The notes: generated from the letters alone by a model not told the origin. 64,000 nt of DNA from Magnetococcales bacterium (GCA_015231375.1 JADGBT010000006.1:1-64000); one strand, 5' to 3'; positions 9,460 through 16,278 are shown, counted from the stretch's first letter. Numbers and translations: made by a program.

Positions 9460-9967
9460 CTGCGATCTCCTCAAGCGCATCTCGTAATTCCTTGGCCAGC
9501 AGAATTTCAATGGCCCTTCGGTCGGTCATGGCCACCAAGGTCGCAGAAACATGGCCTGGGATTTGTTCTACACGGTCCCGCGTCCGACGCGCCATTTCGA
9601 AGGCATCTTTGGTCACGGCCCCACGCTCCAGCAAATTCCCGATTTTTTGTTCATATTCAATGCGTATCAATTTGGCCTCGTAGGCTTCCTTGATGGAACG
9701 GCTGAGGGCAAAACTGGGCACCCTGGAGTCCTGCTGTTCAGTGTCGGCGCGCGACGATTGGGGAGGTTGCGCAGTCGTGGTGGGCTTTTTTGTCGGCCCC
9801 CTTTGCAATGCTGGATCGGTGTTGGCTGCCCAGGCTGCGTCTGCTTTGACGGGATCTATGGTGCCGTCAGATTCGACGGGAACACGTCCTGTTTTAATTG
9901 CCTTGTTCACTGCTGTGTGAGATTGACCTCTCAACTTGGCATATGCGCGGATAGAAATTCCCATCAT
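9446..9967 (-). CDS. terminase small subunit, Nu1-like
   Basis: A 173-residue protein. The N-terminal ~45 residues (GISIRAYAKLRGQSHTAVNK) form a winged-helix/HTH DNA-binding motif as in lambda Nu1. The middle is a low-complexity Pro/Thr/Gln linker. The C-terminal half (residues ~95 to 173) is a charged helical assembly region. A GGAGA ribosome site lies 7 nt before the ATG at 9967. The gene opens the packaging operon, and three direct repeats lie ~40 bp upstream, where lambda has its Nu1-binding R sites. Confidence 0.82.
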   Translation of the reverse strand: MMGISIRAYAKLRGQSHTAVNKAIKTGRVPVESDGTIDPVKADAAWAANTDPALQRGPTKKPTTTAQPPQSSRADTEQQDSRVPSFALSRSIKEAYEAKLIRIEYEQKIGNLLERGAVTKDAFEMARRTRDRVEQIPGHVSATLVAMTDRRAIEILLAKELRDALEEIADEKA

Positions 9968-10005
9968 CTATTCTCCAAAATTTGTTAATCTGAACACGAT
10001 GCCGG

Positions 10006-10080
10006 GTGGAAACCCCAACATGGGAAAGTGGAAACCCCAACATGGGGAAAGTGGAAACCCCAAGCCTGGGGGTTCCACCC
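10006..10080. repeat. three ~23-bp direct repeats, candidate cosB-type terminase sites
   Basis: Three copies of GTGGAAACCCCAACATGGGG-like sequence start at 10006, 10028 and 10051 (spacing 22 and 23 bp). Each contains a small CCCCA/TGGGG inverted repeat. The third is changed so that it forms a longer hairpin with GGGGGTTCCAC. A fourth partial copy lies at 10134. They lie 39 to 113 bp upstream of the Nu1-like gene. The cosB interpretation is inference; a transcriptional operator is the alternative. Confidence 0.7.
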
Positions 10081-10379
10081 AATCGCCACATAAATCTATT
10101 TGTTTTCACTTAAAAAATCGGCCAAGACATGAGGTGGAAACTGGAAACCCCCTTTTTATTCAACGACACGCGAAATGCCGGGGTCGTGCGGACCGCGCAG
10201 CCCTGAAGGCCAGTAAGGAACCATGGATTTCAAATGGCATGGAGCAATGACCAGGACGCTACACGGCGCGACAGGTGGCCACCGTTGGCCAATTTTGAGG
10301 CAGTTTCCATCTTTTTTCTTTCCTGCCAGCCAGCCATACCCGTGCCACGAGCGACACGCCCATATCTCCAATGATAAAG

Positions 10380-10483
10380 AATATCGATAATACTGAATTA
10401 AATCTAAAATAGTGCTTGATAAGGTTGCGCAACCGATGGCTTCATGTGTCCAACGCAAACAACCACTTTCAGGAGCAAACACC
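10380..10483 (+). promoter_or_regulatory. leader and promoter region shared by the DUF3489 genes, copy 1
   Basis: An AT-rich stretch with the block CTTGATAAGGTTG, then GATGGCTTCATGT and CGCAAACAAC, ends in an AGGAGC ribosome site before the ATG at 10484. The same blocks recur in the same order at 11620 to 11731 before the second DUF3489 gene, while the sequence around them differs. Conservation outside the coding region points to a shared promoter or leader. The exact -35 and -10 hexamers cannot be fixed by eye. The rest of 9968 to 10379, apart from the repeats at 10006 to 10080, holds no gene I can support. Confidence 0.5.
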
Positions 10484-10945
10484 ATGAGCGAACTGACCAC
10501 CACCCAAGAGACCGTCCTCCACGCCGCAGCCGCCCGCGAAGATGGGTCCATCCACCCCATGCCAAGCAACGTCAAGGGCGGAGCCGCCCGGAAGGTGATC
10601 GACTCCATGCGCACCAAGGGGCTGATCAAGGCCGATGCCGACACCATCAGCGACGTTGGATACCGCGCCATCGGGTTGGAGGCTCCCGCAGCCTTGGCCC
10701 TGGCAACGACCAAGACCAGCCGCACCAACACCAAGAAGGCCATGGTGATCGAACTGATGAAGCGTCCAGAAGGAGCCACCGCCGCCCAGATTGCCGAGGT
10801 AACCGGATGGCAGCAGCACACGATTCGGGGCTTTCTTTCCCTGGCCAAATCGAAACTGGGGCTGGCGATTACCACCAACCGCCTGTGGGTGGCTGGTGCG
10901 AACCAACAGGGGTCGCCGGGTTCCTACACGACCTACTTTGTTTGA
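10484..10945 (+). CDS. DUF3489 protein, short paralog
   Basis: Started at the ATG at 10484 (MSELTTTQETVLHAAAA) because an AGGAGC site precedes it and the paralog begins identically; the frame opens at 10412 without support. The 153-residue protein has an N-terminal ~45-residue helical module (GSIHPMPSNVKGGAARKVID) and a C-terminal helix-turn-helix (GATAAQIAEVTGWQQHTIRG, residues ~100 to 120) typical of DUF3489. Both look like winged helices, so nucleic-acid binding is likely, but the family function is unknown. It starts a plus-strand island running against the surrounding prophage genes. Confidence 0.8.
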   Translation: MSELTTTQETVLHAAAAREDGSIHPMPSNVKGGAARKVIDSMRTKGLIKADADTISDVGYRAIGLEAPAALALATTKTSRTNTKKAMVIELMKRPEGATAAQIAEVTGWQQHTIRGFLSLAKSKLGLAITTNRLWVAGANQQGSPGSYTTYFV

Positions 10946-10955
10946 CGGCCAGATG

Positions 10956-10975
10956 CCGCCCTGGCGACAGGGCGG
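10956..10975 (+). ncRNA. GNRA-capped hairpin, copy 1
   Basis: Stem CCGCCCTG pairs perfectly with CAGGGCGG around a GCGA loop, 10 bp after the stop of the short DUF3489 gene. Where other copies have a T-G wobble in the stem, this copy has a T-A pair. No T tract follows, so it is not a standard intrinsic terminator. Confidence 0.7.
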
Positions 10976-11020
10976 TGGTCCAAGACAATATGACAACCAC
11001 CGACTCTCAGGAGATAACCA

Positions 11021-11242
11021 ATGAATGCTCACAATTTCTCGAATCTGCTCACCGGCCTTTTGCAAGGAATCGCCTACGGCGACGACGCGATGATCGAAGA
11101 GTCCATCGACTCCTTGAGCGACGCTCTCAACATCCAGGGGTCGGTCAGGAGTTTCGAGGACGCCGGGATCTTGACCATGGATGCGGGCCTGATGATCAAC
11201 CTGAGATCCGGAAGGATCCAGATCACGCTGATTGATTGCTAA
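11021..11242 (+). CDS. small acidic protein of unknown function
   Basis: A 73-residue protein (MNAHNFSNLLTGLLQGIAYG) with a CAGGAGA ribosome site 7 nt before the ATG. It is acidic and mostly helical, with a stretch SIDSLSDALNIQGS. I recognise no family. It sits between hairpin copy 1 and the next small gene, 29 bp before the start at 11273, and is probably co-transcribed with the DUF3489 gene. Confidence 0.55.
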   Translation: MNAHNFSNLLTGLLQGIAYGDDAMIEESIDSLSDALNIQGSVRSFEDAGILTMDAGLMINLRSGRIQITLIDC

Positions 11243-11272
11243 ACCACGGCAATGGAGACCAGGAGACCCCCC

Positions 11273-11515
11273 ATGACCACATACACCACATCCCCCTCGT
11301 CCAAGCTCCTGGCCACTGCCAGGAGGAACATCACCGCCGATCAGGTGAACATCGACACCGCCAGGACGGCACTCGAAACCGCGCCGGACAAATTTGGCTT
11401 GGCTGAGGATTACCTGCATGATGCCGAAATCGCCATCGCCAATGCCCTGCAAGAGATCGAAGAGTGGATCGCTGATGCCGAGAATGCCTTGGCCTTGAAT
11501 GAGAACCAATCTTGA
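11273..11515 (+). CDS. small helical protein of unknown function
   Basis: Read from the ATG at 11273 (MTTYTTSPSSKLLATARRNI) because a GGAGACC site precedes it; an in-frame ATG at 11252 is possible. The 80-residue product is almost entirely helical and acidic (AEDYLHDAEIAIANALQEIEEW) and may form a coiled coil. There is no family match by eye. Its alanine/glutamate composition resembles the helical insert of the long DUF3489 paralog downstream, which hints at shared ancestry but is not proof. Confidence 0.55.
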   Translation: MTTYTTSPSSKLLATARRNITADQVNIDTARTALETAPDKFGLAEDYLHDAEIAIANALQEIEEWIADAENALALNENQS

Positions 11516-11562
11516 ACCATCTGCCGCCTGATTCCCCGACGCTCACCCCTGGACGTTCCCAA

Positions 11563-11592
11563 CCATGCCGCCCTGACAACGGGGCAGCATGG
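11563..11592 (+). ncRNA. GNRA-type hairpin, copy 2 (ACAA loop)
   Basis: A 13-bp stem with one C-A mismatch runs from CCATGCCGCCCTG to CGGGGCAGCATGG around an ACAA loop. It lies 47 bp after the stop of the 80-residue protein gene, the largest stop-to-stem distance of the five copies. It is the most divergent copy. Confidence 0.6.
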
Positions 11593-11619
11593 GTTGGTCA
11601 GGACCGTCTTGAACATAGA

Positions 11620-11731
11620 TAATAAAAAATATTGAAAAACATGAGTTTAATTTAAAATTTCCTTGATAAGGTTGTGCTTTCGATGGCTTCATGTACTCAT
11701 CGCAAACAACAACCAATCAGGAGCAACAAAG
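11620..11731 (+). promoter_or_regulatory. leader and promoter region of the DUF3489 genes, copy 2
   Basis: This repeats the blocks seen before the first DUF3489 gene: an AT-rich segment, CTTGATAAGGTTG, GATGGCTTCATGT, CGCAAACAAC and an AGGAGC ribosome site. The spacing is nearly the same as in copy 1, and the identity continues ~35 bp into the coding region before the two genes diverge. A shared regulatory input is likely. Core promoter hexamers were not resolved. Confidence 0.5.
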
Positions 11732-12886
11732 ATGAGCGAACTGACCACCACCCAAGAGACCGTCCTTCTTGCCGCAGCAGGTCGGACCAACGGTTCCATC
11801 CACCCCATGCCGACCAACATCAGAGGCGGTGCCGCTACAAAAGTGACTGCCGCATTGGTGGCCAAGAATTTGATTGATGAAAACGGTGTCATCACGACAC
11901 TCGGTTTGAACGTGGCAGACCCGAATTGGAACACCAAACCTGAATCGACAGACGACGCGCCGACGTCCACGGAATTGACCCTGGCCGACGCAGAGAAGGC
12001 TTATGTCGAAGCTGATGCCGCATACGAAGCGGCGGCCAAAGCGTATACCGACGCAGACAACGCACTGAACAAAGTCATTCGCAAGGGAAAGAGCCAAGCC
12101 ATCATCGAGCAGGCCCGCGAGACCGTGACCGCCGCCAAGGAAGCCGCCAACCAGACCGCCGAGGCCGCCATGACCGCGCAAGCCATTCTCGACAGCTTCG
12201 CGCCACAAGCCACGACTCTGGAAACCGACGCAGAAGCCCACATGGACGCGGCCCTGCCAACCGATGACAAACTCCCGCAGTTCATCACCATCGAGGTTTC
12301 GCCTCTCATGCGCGACGTCATCGCAGGGGCTTTGGCCACACCCATCACTGCCGCCTCGCCAACCGACGACGACTTCGAGGAAGATGTCACCACCGCAGAA
12401 GCCGCCTTCAACGAACCGCCTACGGCCCTGGCATCAGACACCGATATCACCCTCGAAGCCAGAGCGGCATTGGCCTGCCCGGCCAATTTCGAGGAGGCCG
12501 ACCCAGAATTCATGGCCATCGCCAAACGGCACTTCAGCACCATCACACCAGAAAACTGGCCCGCCATCCGCAACACCATCGAAGAGGCATACGCCCTGGG
12601 GTTTGAGCAAGCCAAAGCCAGGAAGGCCAAAACCACGCCCACGCGCCAAGCCTCAACGCCCAGAACGAACAGCAAAAAAGCCATGGTGCTTGACATGCTG
12701 AAACGCGCCGAAGGAGCCAGCATCGAGCAAATCACCGAGGTGACGGGGTGGCAGGTTCACACCATTCGGGCCTTTCTTTCGGTCGCCAAATCGAAGATGG
12801 GATTGATGATCACCACCAACCGCCCGCGACTGGATGGGACAAACCAACAGGGGTCACCCGGTGCATGCACGACCTACCACACATGA
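11732..12886 (+). CDS. DUF3489 protein, long paralog with alanine-rich helical insert
   Basis: A 384-residue relative of the protein at 10484. Residues 1 to ~50 (MSELTTTQETVLLAAAG) and ~315 to 384 (GASIEQITEVTGWQVHTIRA, ending NQQGSPGACTTYHT) match its two ends. The middle ~260 residues are an Ala/Glu/Thr-rich, mostly helical insert (YVEADAAYEAAAKAYTDADN), probably a coiled-coil spacer between two DNA-binding ends. Read from the ATG at 11732 after an AGGAGC site. The function is unknown; an architectural DNA-bridging role is a guess from the layout. Confidence 0.75.
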   Translation: MSELTTTQETVLLAAAGRTNGSIHPMPTNIRGGAATKVTAALVAKNLIDENGVITTLGLNVADPNWNTKPESTDDAPTSTELTLADAEKAYVEADAAYEAAAKAYTDADNALNKVIRKGKSQAIIEQARETVTAAKEAANQTAEAAMTAQAILDSFAPQATTLETDAEAHMDAALPTDDKLPQFITIEVSPLMRDVIAGALATPITAASPTDDDFEEDVTTAEAAFNEPPTALASDTDITLEARAALACPANFEEADPEFMAIAKRHFSTITPENWPAIRNTIEEAYALGFEQAKARKAKTTPTRQASTPRTNSKKAMVLDMLKRAEGASIEQITEVTGWQVHTIRAFLSVAKSKMGLMITTNRPRLDGTNQQGSPGACTTYHT

Positions 12887-12894
12887 CCACTGAC

Positions 12895-12916
12895 GCCGCC
12901 CTGGCAACGGGGCGGC
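12895..12916 (+). ncRNA. GNRA-capped hairpin, copy 3
   Basis: A 9-bp stem GCCGCCCTG/CGGGGCGGC with one T-G wobble and a GCAA loop, 8 bp after the stop of the long DUF3489 gene. The same hairpin, with the same sequence, recurs at 13229. Confidence 0.7.
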
Positions 12917-13045
12917 ATTGCAATGTCCGGTCCATCAAGACACGATTTTAATCAGATAAATCAATCAAAAAAGGCTTCCCATCCTCATTGGTTGCATGGC
13001 ATTGTGTGGATAACAAAAGACCAGAACAAACAATAAAACGGAGAA

Positions 13046-13219
13046 ATGACCATGACGATCAACGAAGCCAAAGCAATCATGGATGCGGCATGGAACGCCT
13101 GGGTTGCCGCAGACGACGATGACGACGGGGCTGAAGGAGCCTACTACGCCGCCAAGGAGCAACTTGTCCAAGCGTTCCTTGCTGAATACGACCGGCAGAT
13201 GGCAGCGTGCGAACACTGA
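13046..13219 (+). CDS. small acidic protein, 57 residues
   Basis: A short frame with a CGGAG ribosome site directly before the ATG at 13046; a second ATG lies two codons on. It reads MTMTINEAKAIMDAAWNAW, followed by a run of six acidic residues in seven, then a helical EGAYYAAKEQLVQAFLAEYD. The size, the acidic loop and the hairpin 9 bp after its stop make it one more unit of the island. No family is recognised. Confidence 0.55.
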   Translation: MTMTINEAKAIMDAAWNAWVAADDDDDGAEGAYYAAKEQLVQAFLAEYDRQMAACEH

Positions 13220-13228
13220 CCACCAGAC

Positions 13229-13250
13229 GCCGCCCTGGCAACGGGGCGGC
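13229..13250 (+). ncRNA. GNRA-capped hairpin, copy 4
   Basis: A 9-bp stem identical to copy 3 with a GCAA loop. It starts 9 bp after the stop of the 57-residue protein gene and ends 24 bp before the next ATG, with the ribosome site AGGGAGA in between. Its intergenic position, with a new ribosome site right behind it, argues against transcription termination here. Confidence 0.72.
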
Positions 13251-13274
13251 AGGAACGAAAAGGGAGAACAAGCC

Positions 13275-13481
13275 ATGAAACCATACGGAGTCCGCCGGAA
13301 GGATCAGGGGTGCTGCCCCGGCCACGACAAATTTTCGCCCGACACCTACAACAGCAGCCGTAGCAAAAAAGCGCACGCCAAAGCCACCAAAATCGCCCAC
13401 GGCATCGCTCGCGCCCGCATCAAGATTGCCATCCACCGGGCCGTCGCAGGCGACGAAGCAGGATTTTTCGATGGCACCTGA
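13275..13481 (+). CDS. small basic protein, 68 residues
   Basis: MKPYGVRRKDQGCCPGHDKF opens a lysine/arginine-rich 68-residue protein with a Cys-Cys pair, His and Asp early on and a helical basic middle (KKAHAKATKIAHGIARARIK). A strong AGGGAGAA site precedes the ATG. The start resembles small phage and plasmid proteins of the form xxRRKDxGCCPGHDKFP that are annotated only as hypothetical. The charge suggests nucleic-acid contact. Hairpin copy 5 follows its stop by 8 bp. Confidence 0.65.
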   Translation: MKPYGVRRKDQGCCPGHDKFSPDTYNSSRSKKAHAKATKIAHGIARARIKIAIHRAVAGDEAGFFDGT

Positions 13482-13489
13482 TCAGCAAC

Positions 13490-13515
13490 CGCCACCCTGG
13501 CAACGGGGTGGCGGC
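13490..13515 (+). ncRNA. GNRA-capped hairpin, copy 5
   Basis: An 11-bp stem CCGCCACCCTG/CGGGGTGGCGG with a GCAA loop. Compared with copies 3 and 4 it carries an A-T pair where they have a G-C pair, a compensatory change supporting RNA or single-strand folding. It follows the stop of the 68-residue protein gene by 8 bp. Confidence 0.72.
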
Positions 13516-13648
13516 CTGTTGCGCCAACCCTCTTCACCGCACAACTTGCCACCGATTGATCCCCCGCGCCACAGGGGCGCACACGGTGCCAATTGCGCCA
13601 CCAAACGACGGAAATGCCACTTGCAAAATCACCCGACATCCTTCAAGA

Positions 13649-13667
13649 TATATCAAACATTGATATA
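13649..13667 (+). promoter_or_regulatory. palindromic operator of parDE
   Basis: TATATCAA and TTGATATA flank a 3-bp centre, a perfect inverted repeat ending 11 bp before the parD ATG and just upstream of its AGAGGA ribosome site. Ribbon-helix-helix antitoxins autoregulate through such short palindromes, so this is the likely site of ParD/ParDE repression. Confidence 0.75.
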
Positions 13668-13678
13668 CAGAGGATCTT

Positions 13679-13930
13679 ATGGCCACAAACGTTCACCTCA
13701 CACAAGAACTTGAAAGTTTCGCTCGCAATTGCGTTGAAAGCGGTCGCTATAACAACGTCAGCGAGGTCGTCCGCAGTGCCTTGAGGATACTGCAAGAAAG
13801 AGAGCAGCGCCGCATACGCTTCAACGCCATGTTGGATGCCGTCCGCCTTGAAGCAGAACGGGAGGGTGTTTATGAAGCAGCCGATGTGCTTGCGGAAATG
13901 GATAGGATCATTGAGCAGCATCCTCAATGA
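13679..13930 (+). CDS. parD: ParD-type antitoxin
   Basis: An 83-residue protein with the ParD/CopG layout: an N-terminal ribbon-helix-helix (NVHLTQELESFARNCVESGR, then NNVSEVVRSALRIL) for operator binding and dimerisation, and a C-terminal flexible acidic part that would wrap the toxin. It overlaps parE by 4 bp (ATGA). A perfect palindrome lies just upstream. It neutralises the ParE toxin and probably represses its own promoter. The pair is a typical prophage stabilisation or defence module. Confidence 0.88.
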   Translation: MATNVHLTQELESFARNCVESGRYNNVSEVVRSALRILQEREQRRIRFNAMLDAVRLEAEREGVYEAADVLAEMDRIIEQHPQ

Positions 13931-14232
13931 AACCAGCTCAATTATCTCCTCAAGCGCGCCGGGACGTGCTGGATGCCGCACGATGGATCATGGACGATAA
14001 TCCCAGTGCCGCCCGTGCTTTCCATGCCGCCATCGACAAGGCGACCATCCTGCTTGGAGAGCATCCGCGCGTCGGGCGGGAGCGTCTTGAATTGATCCCT
14101 GCTCCTGCGCGTTTCCTGTCCCTGACCGGTTTTCCGTATATCCTGGTCTACGACTCCACTCCCACACCACCCTTGATCCTTCGGGTTCTGCACGGAGCGC
14201 GGGATTTGCCGGAACTGCTGGACGATCTGTAA
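13927..14232 (+). CDS. parE: ParE-type toxin
   Basis: A 101-residue RelE/ParE-fold protein: LSPQARRDVLDAARWIMDDN near the start, a GEHPRVGRERLEL middle and the FLSLTGFPYILVYDS beta strands, ending with ILRVLHGARDLPELL, where the conserved R and the GARD motif lie. ParE toxins poison DNA gyrase, although some relatives act differently. It is coupled to parD by ATGA overlap. The stop is 6 bp from the convergent end of the minus-strand tail gene. Confidence 0.87.
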   Translation: MKPAQLSPQARRDVLDAARWIMDDNPSAARAFHAAIDKATILLGEHPRVGRERLELIPAPARFLSLTGFPYILVYDSTPTPPLILRVLHGARDLPELLDDL

Positions 14233-14237
14233 AACGC

Positions 14238-14846
14238 TCACCGTGCCGTGGCCAACGCCTTCTGCAACGCCTCCGCAAATCGCCGTGGGGCGTTTTCCAT
14301 GGCCACCTTGCGCACCGTTTCATTGAAACCGAAGCGCGGCTTGAGCCGAACCTGATGAGGGAGGACGTACATCAGCTTCAACCGCTCTCGGCGGCCTTTG
14401 CCAATGCGTCTCCAGACCGCCTTGACGTTTGCTCCCTTTTTGAGGGGAGCGATGAAATATCCCGGTCTCCTCGACATCGCGCCTGGGAAACTGCCGGGCC
14501 GGGTTACAGAAGTCGGCGAGGAGCGCGCTCCGACCGGGACGCCCAGTGCCTTGCCAAAGACGCCCACCTTGGTGCCACCGGTTTCCTGGATCGCCATGAA
14601 CTGGTCCAACACCATCACGGTCGCCTTCAGGTCGCTCTTGCTGGCCGAGCGAATCTGGATGCCTTTCGCCACCCACCCGGTGCGGATGGTGAACTTTTGC
14701 GGCAACAGCCGTCGCACTTCGGCCTGGGCGTCTTTGGCCACATTGGTCAGGGTCAGAGCGGAGGCGAACAAAAGCTGTTTGCCAACGTCCGCCACCGCCC
14801 GATTGAGCGCGGACTCGTTGAACTCAATCCTGAGCATACCGCTCAT
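14238..14846 (-). CDS. putative phage tail/virion morphogenesis protein
   Basis: A 202-residue basic protein (MSGMLRIEFNESALNRAVAD) with an N-terminal helix pair and a conserved-looking VLPHQVRLKPRFGFNETV segment near the C-terminus. The pattern of a short helical start, then RTGWVAKGIQIRSASKSDL, resembles proteins in the tail-completion and minor-tail group, but I cannot name the family. It is coupled to the membrane protein upstream by ATGA overlap and is the last gene of the lysis-end minus-strand group before the oppositely oriented island. Confidence 0.5.
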   Translation of the reverse strand: MSGMLRIEFNESALNRAVADVGKQLLFASALTLTNVAKDAQAEVRRLLPQKFTIRTGWVAKGIQIRSASKSDLKATVMVLDQFMAIQETGGTKVGVFGKALGVPVGARSSPTSVTRPGSFPGAMSRRPGYFIAPLKKGANVKAVWRRIGKGRRERLKLMYVLPHQVRLKPRFGFNETVRKVAMENAPRRFAEALQKALATAR

Positions 14847-15232
14847 TCGGTTTCCTCTGTCTCGCCTTTGCTCAAATGGAGTGGACGGGACGCAACGCGA
14901 AAATCAGCCCGCGCCTGCATGGACGCCAGGCAATCCTTTCCGCATCGGCCAGCGTGGTCATCGAGCCGTTCGAACATCCGCGCGATCAATGCCTTGGTCG
15001 TATCGTGGCTCTCTTTGATCATCTCCTTGATCTCATCCACGTCCGCTTTCCGAACCTTCTCGTTGGCGTTGGTGATTTGGAATTCGTTGAACTCTTTGGT
15101 GATCGCTTCAAGGTCATGCCTGAGGTCCATGATCGTGAGGTGTTGCATCCACATGAGACCGGCCATGATCAGGAACATCACGGTCGGACCGCCGTTCTGG
15201 TTGAGCATGTTCAGAATCGCCACGATGTCCAT
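14843..15232 (-). CDS. membrane protein with coiled coil, lysis-cassette accessory
   Basis: Started at the ATG at 15232, which overlaps the stop of the lipase gene (TAATG). The longer frame from 15358 lies inside that gene. The 129-residue protein has one N-terminal transmembrane helix (PTVMFLIMAGLMWMQHL, residues ~17 to 33) followed by a long charged coiled coil (KEFNEFQITNANEKVRKADV) and two late Cys (GRCGKDC). This topology, one anchor plus a periplasmic coiled coil, is like i-spanins or holin accessory proteins. The role is inferred from position. Confidence 0.6.
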   Translation of the reverse strand: MDIVAILNMLNQNGGPTVMFLIMAGLMWMQHLTIMDLRHDLEAITKEFNEFQITNANEKVRKADVDEIKEMIKESHDTTKALIARMFERLDDHAGRCGKDCLASMQARADFRVASRPLHLSKGETEETE

Positions 15233-15960
15233 TACGAATTCTCCAGAGAGTTCATCACGTTGATCAGGTAAGTCCGCATGGAATGCGCATGCAGCATGGC
15301 GAGCGGGGCTTTGCGAAACGTCACCATGGCCCTGAACGCCTCCGAGAGCCGGTGCCATTTTGATGGGTTCGCCCTCAGCCCGTCGTGGTCAAAGAACACC
15401 GCGCGGCCAGCGTGCGAGAAACGCAATACGGTGGGCAGGTGCGGCACCATGTCACCCGCGTTGAACACCCTGGTACAGGTATCCGGCAGGTAGAGATCCA
15501 TCGTCTGCGCCCATGTCGCGTCACCACAACGTGGTTGACCAAATGTCCAGAGGAATTTCCTCCTGCTGAAATTGGAACGCAACATCCGTGAGGCGGCCAG
15601 AGCGGCCAACGCACCGCCCAGTGAATGCCCGACAAAATGGGCTTCGTTCCATCTGCCGTGGTCGAGAACGGACAGGAGGTTCTCCCACACCTCGTCCAGG
15701 GCGTGGTTGAACCCGGCATGCACGCCACCGCCGAATGGCATCATCTCCTTGTCGACGTCCAGGTTGTCCAGCCAGTCCGCCGCATCGTTCGTCCCGCAGA
15801 ACACGATCCAAATCATGTCTCCTTGCCGGGCGGTAAACCCCTGGACGTGTCCAGAGGTGAACGGGCGCACGATGAACCCCTCCACATTGGGCTGGTCGCT
15901 GTACGCCTCAAGCGCCATGCGGGCTGCAAATCCGATCATTGGTTCCATGGGGATGTCCAA
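15232..15960 (-). CDS. class 3 lipase-like alpha/beta hydrolase in phage lysis cassette
   Basis: A 242-residue protein with the class 3 lipase pattern: an IVFCGTNDAADWLDNLDV segment (oxyanion region, residues ~51 to 68), the nucleophile elbow VGHSLGGALA at residues ~110 to 119, a catalytic Asp in NAGDMVPHLP at ~164 to 173 and a later His. There is no signal peptide. It sits between a holin-like gene and a membrane coiled-coil protein gene, so it may attack lipids during lysis or act as a conversion gene. The enzyme class is well supported; its use by the phage is inference. Confidence 0.8.
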   Translation of the reverse strand: MDIPMEPMIGFAARMALEAYSDQPNVEGFIVRPFTSGHVQGFTARQGDMIWIVFCGTNDAADWLDNLDVDKEMMPFGGGVHAGFNHALDEVWENLLSVLDHGRWNEAHFVGHSLGGALAALAASRMLRSNFSRRKFLWTFGQPRCGDATWAQTMDLYLPDTCTRVFNAGDMVPHLPTVLRFSHAGRAVFFDHDGLRANPSKWHRLSEAFRAMVTFRKAPLAMLHAHSMRTYLINVMNSLENS

Positions 15961-15963
15961 GTC

Positions 15964-16161
15964 TTATGCCGATGGGGGCGCATTTTCGGTGTGTGGGGCT
16001 TCGGGCAGAATCATGGCAAGCACGCCAGCGGCAGCCGTAATCACCTGGATCGACGCGGAGGCGGTCGGCATGGCGGTCGGGGCCACCACCGACACGATGG
16101 TGGCGATGCCCGCCCAAGACGATGGCTCGGAAAAGCGTTTGACGAGATATTTCCAGTTCAT
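15964..16161 (-). CDS. holin-like small membrane protein
   Basis: A 65-residue protein (MNWKYLVKRFSEPSSWAGIA) with two hydrophobic stretches, at ~17 to 30 and ~38 to 51 (VITAAAGVLAMIL), and a short hydrophilic tail. The FSEPSSWAGIATIVSVVAP opening is seen in a group of small phage holin-like proteins. It lies 2 bp upstream of the lipase gene start and downstream of the endolysin group. Pore formation is inferred. Confidence 0.65.
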   Translation of the reverse strand: MNWKYLVKRFSEPSSWAGIATIVSVVAPTAMPTASASIQVITAAAGVLAMILPEAPHTENAPPSA

Positions 16162-16206
16162 GTTCGGTCTCCAAAATTGAGGTCTGGCTCTGGTCAGAGC
16201 GGGGGG

Positions 16207-16278
16207 TCAATCCTCTTCGAATGCGGCGGCGGTCCATGCGAACGTAACCGCCGCCGCAATACAACAAAAAGTGATCAC
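16207..16278 (-). CDS. tiny membrane peptide, 23 residues
   Basis: A GTG-started frame (ITFCCIAAAVTFAWTAAAFEED after the initiator) whose start overlaps the stop of the tiny gene upstream (GTGA). It is a single hydrophobic helix with an acidic end. It is accepted only because of the chain of 4-bp overlaps from the endolysin gene onward; it may be too short to be a real gene. Confidence 0.3.
   Translation of the reverse strand: MITFCCIAAAVTFAWTAAAFEED

Noticed and set aside
1583-9487. Very long plus-strand frames (1583 to 3619, 4152 to 6179, 5927 to 7363, 7436 to 9487) opposite the phage structural genes
   Set aside because: They are antisense to well-supported genes with clear families, have no ribosome sites, and have unusual composition (many Gly, His, Gln). 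They are GC-skew shadows.
10956-13515. The five hairpins as intrinsic terminators
   Set aside because: No T tract follows any copy, and copy 4 is directly followed by a ribosome site and gene.
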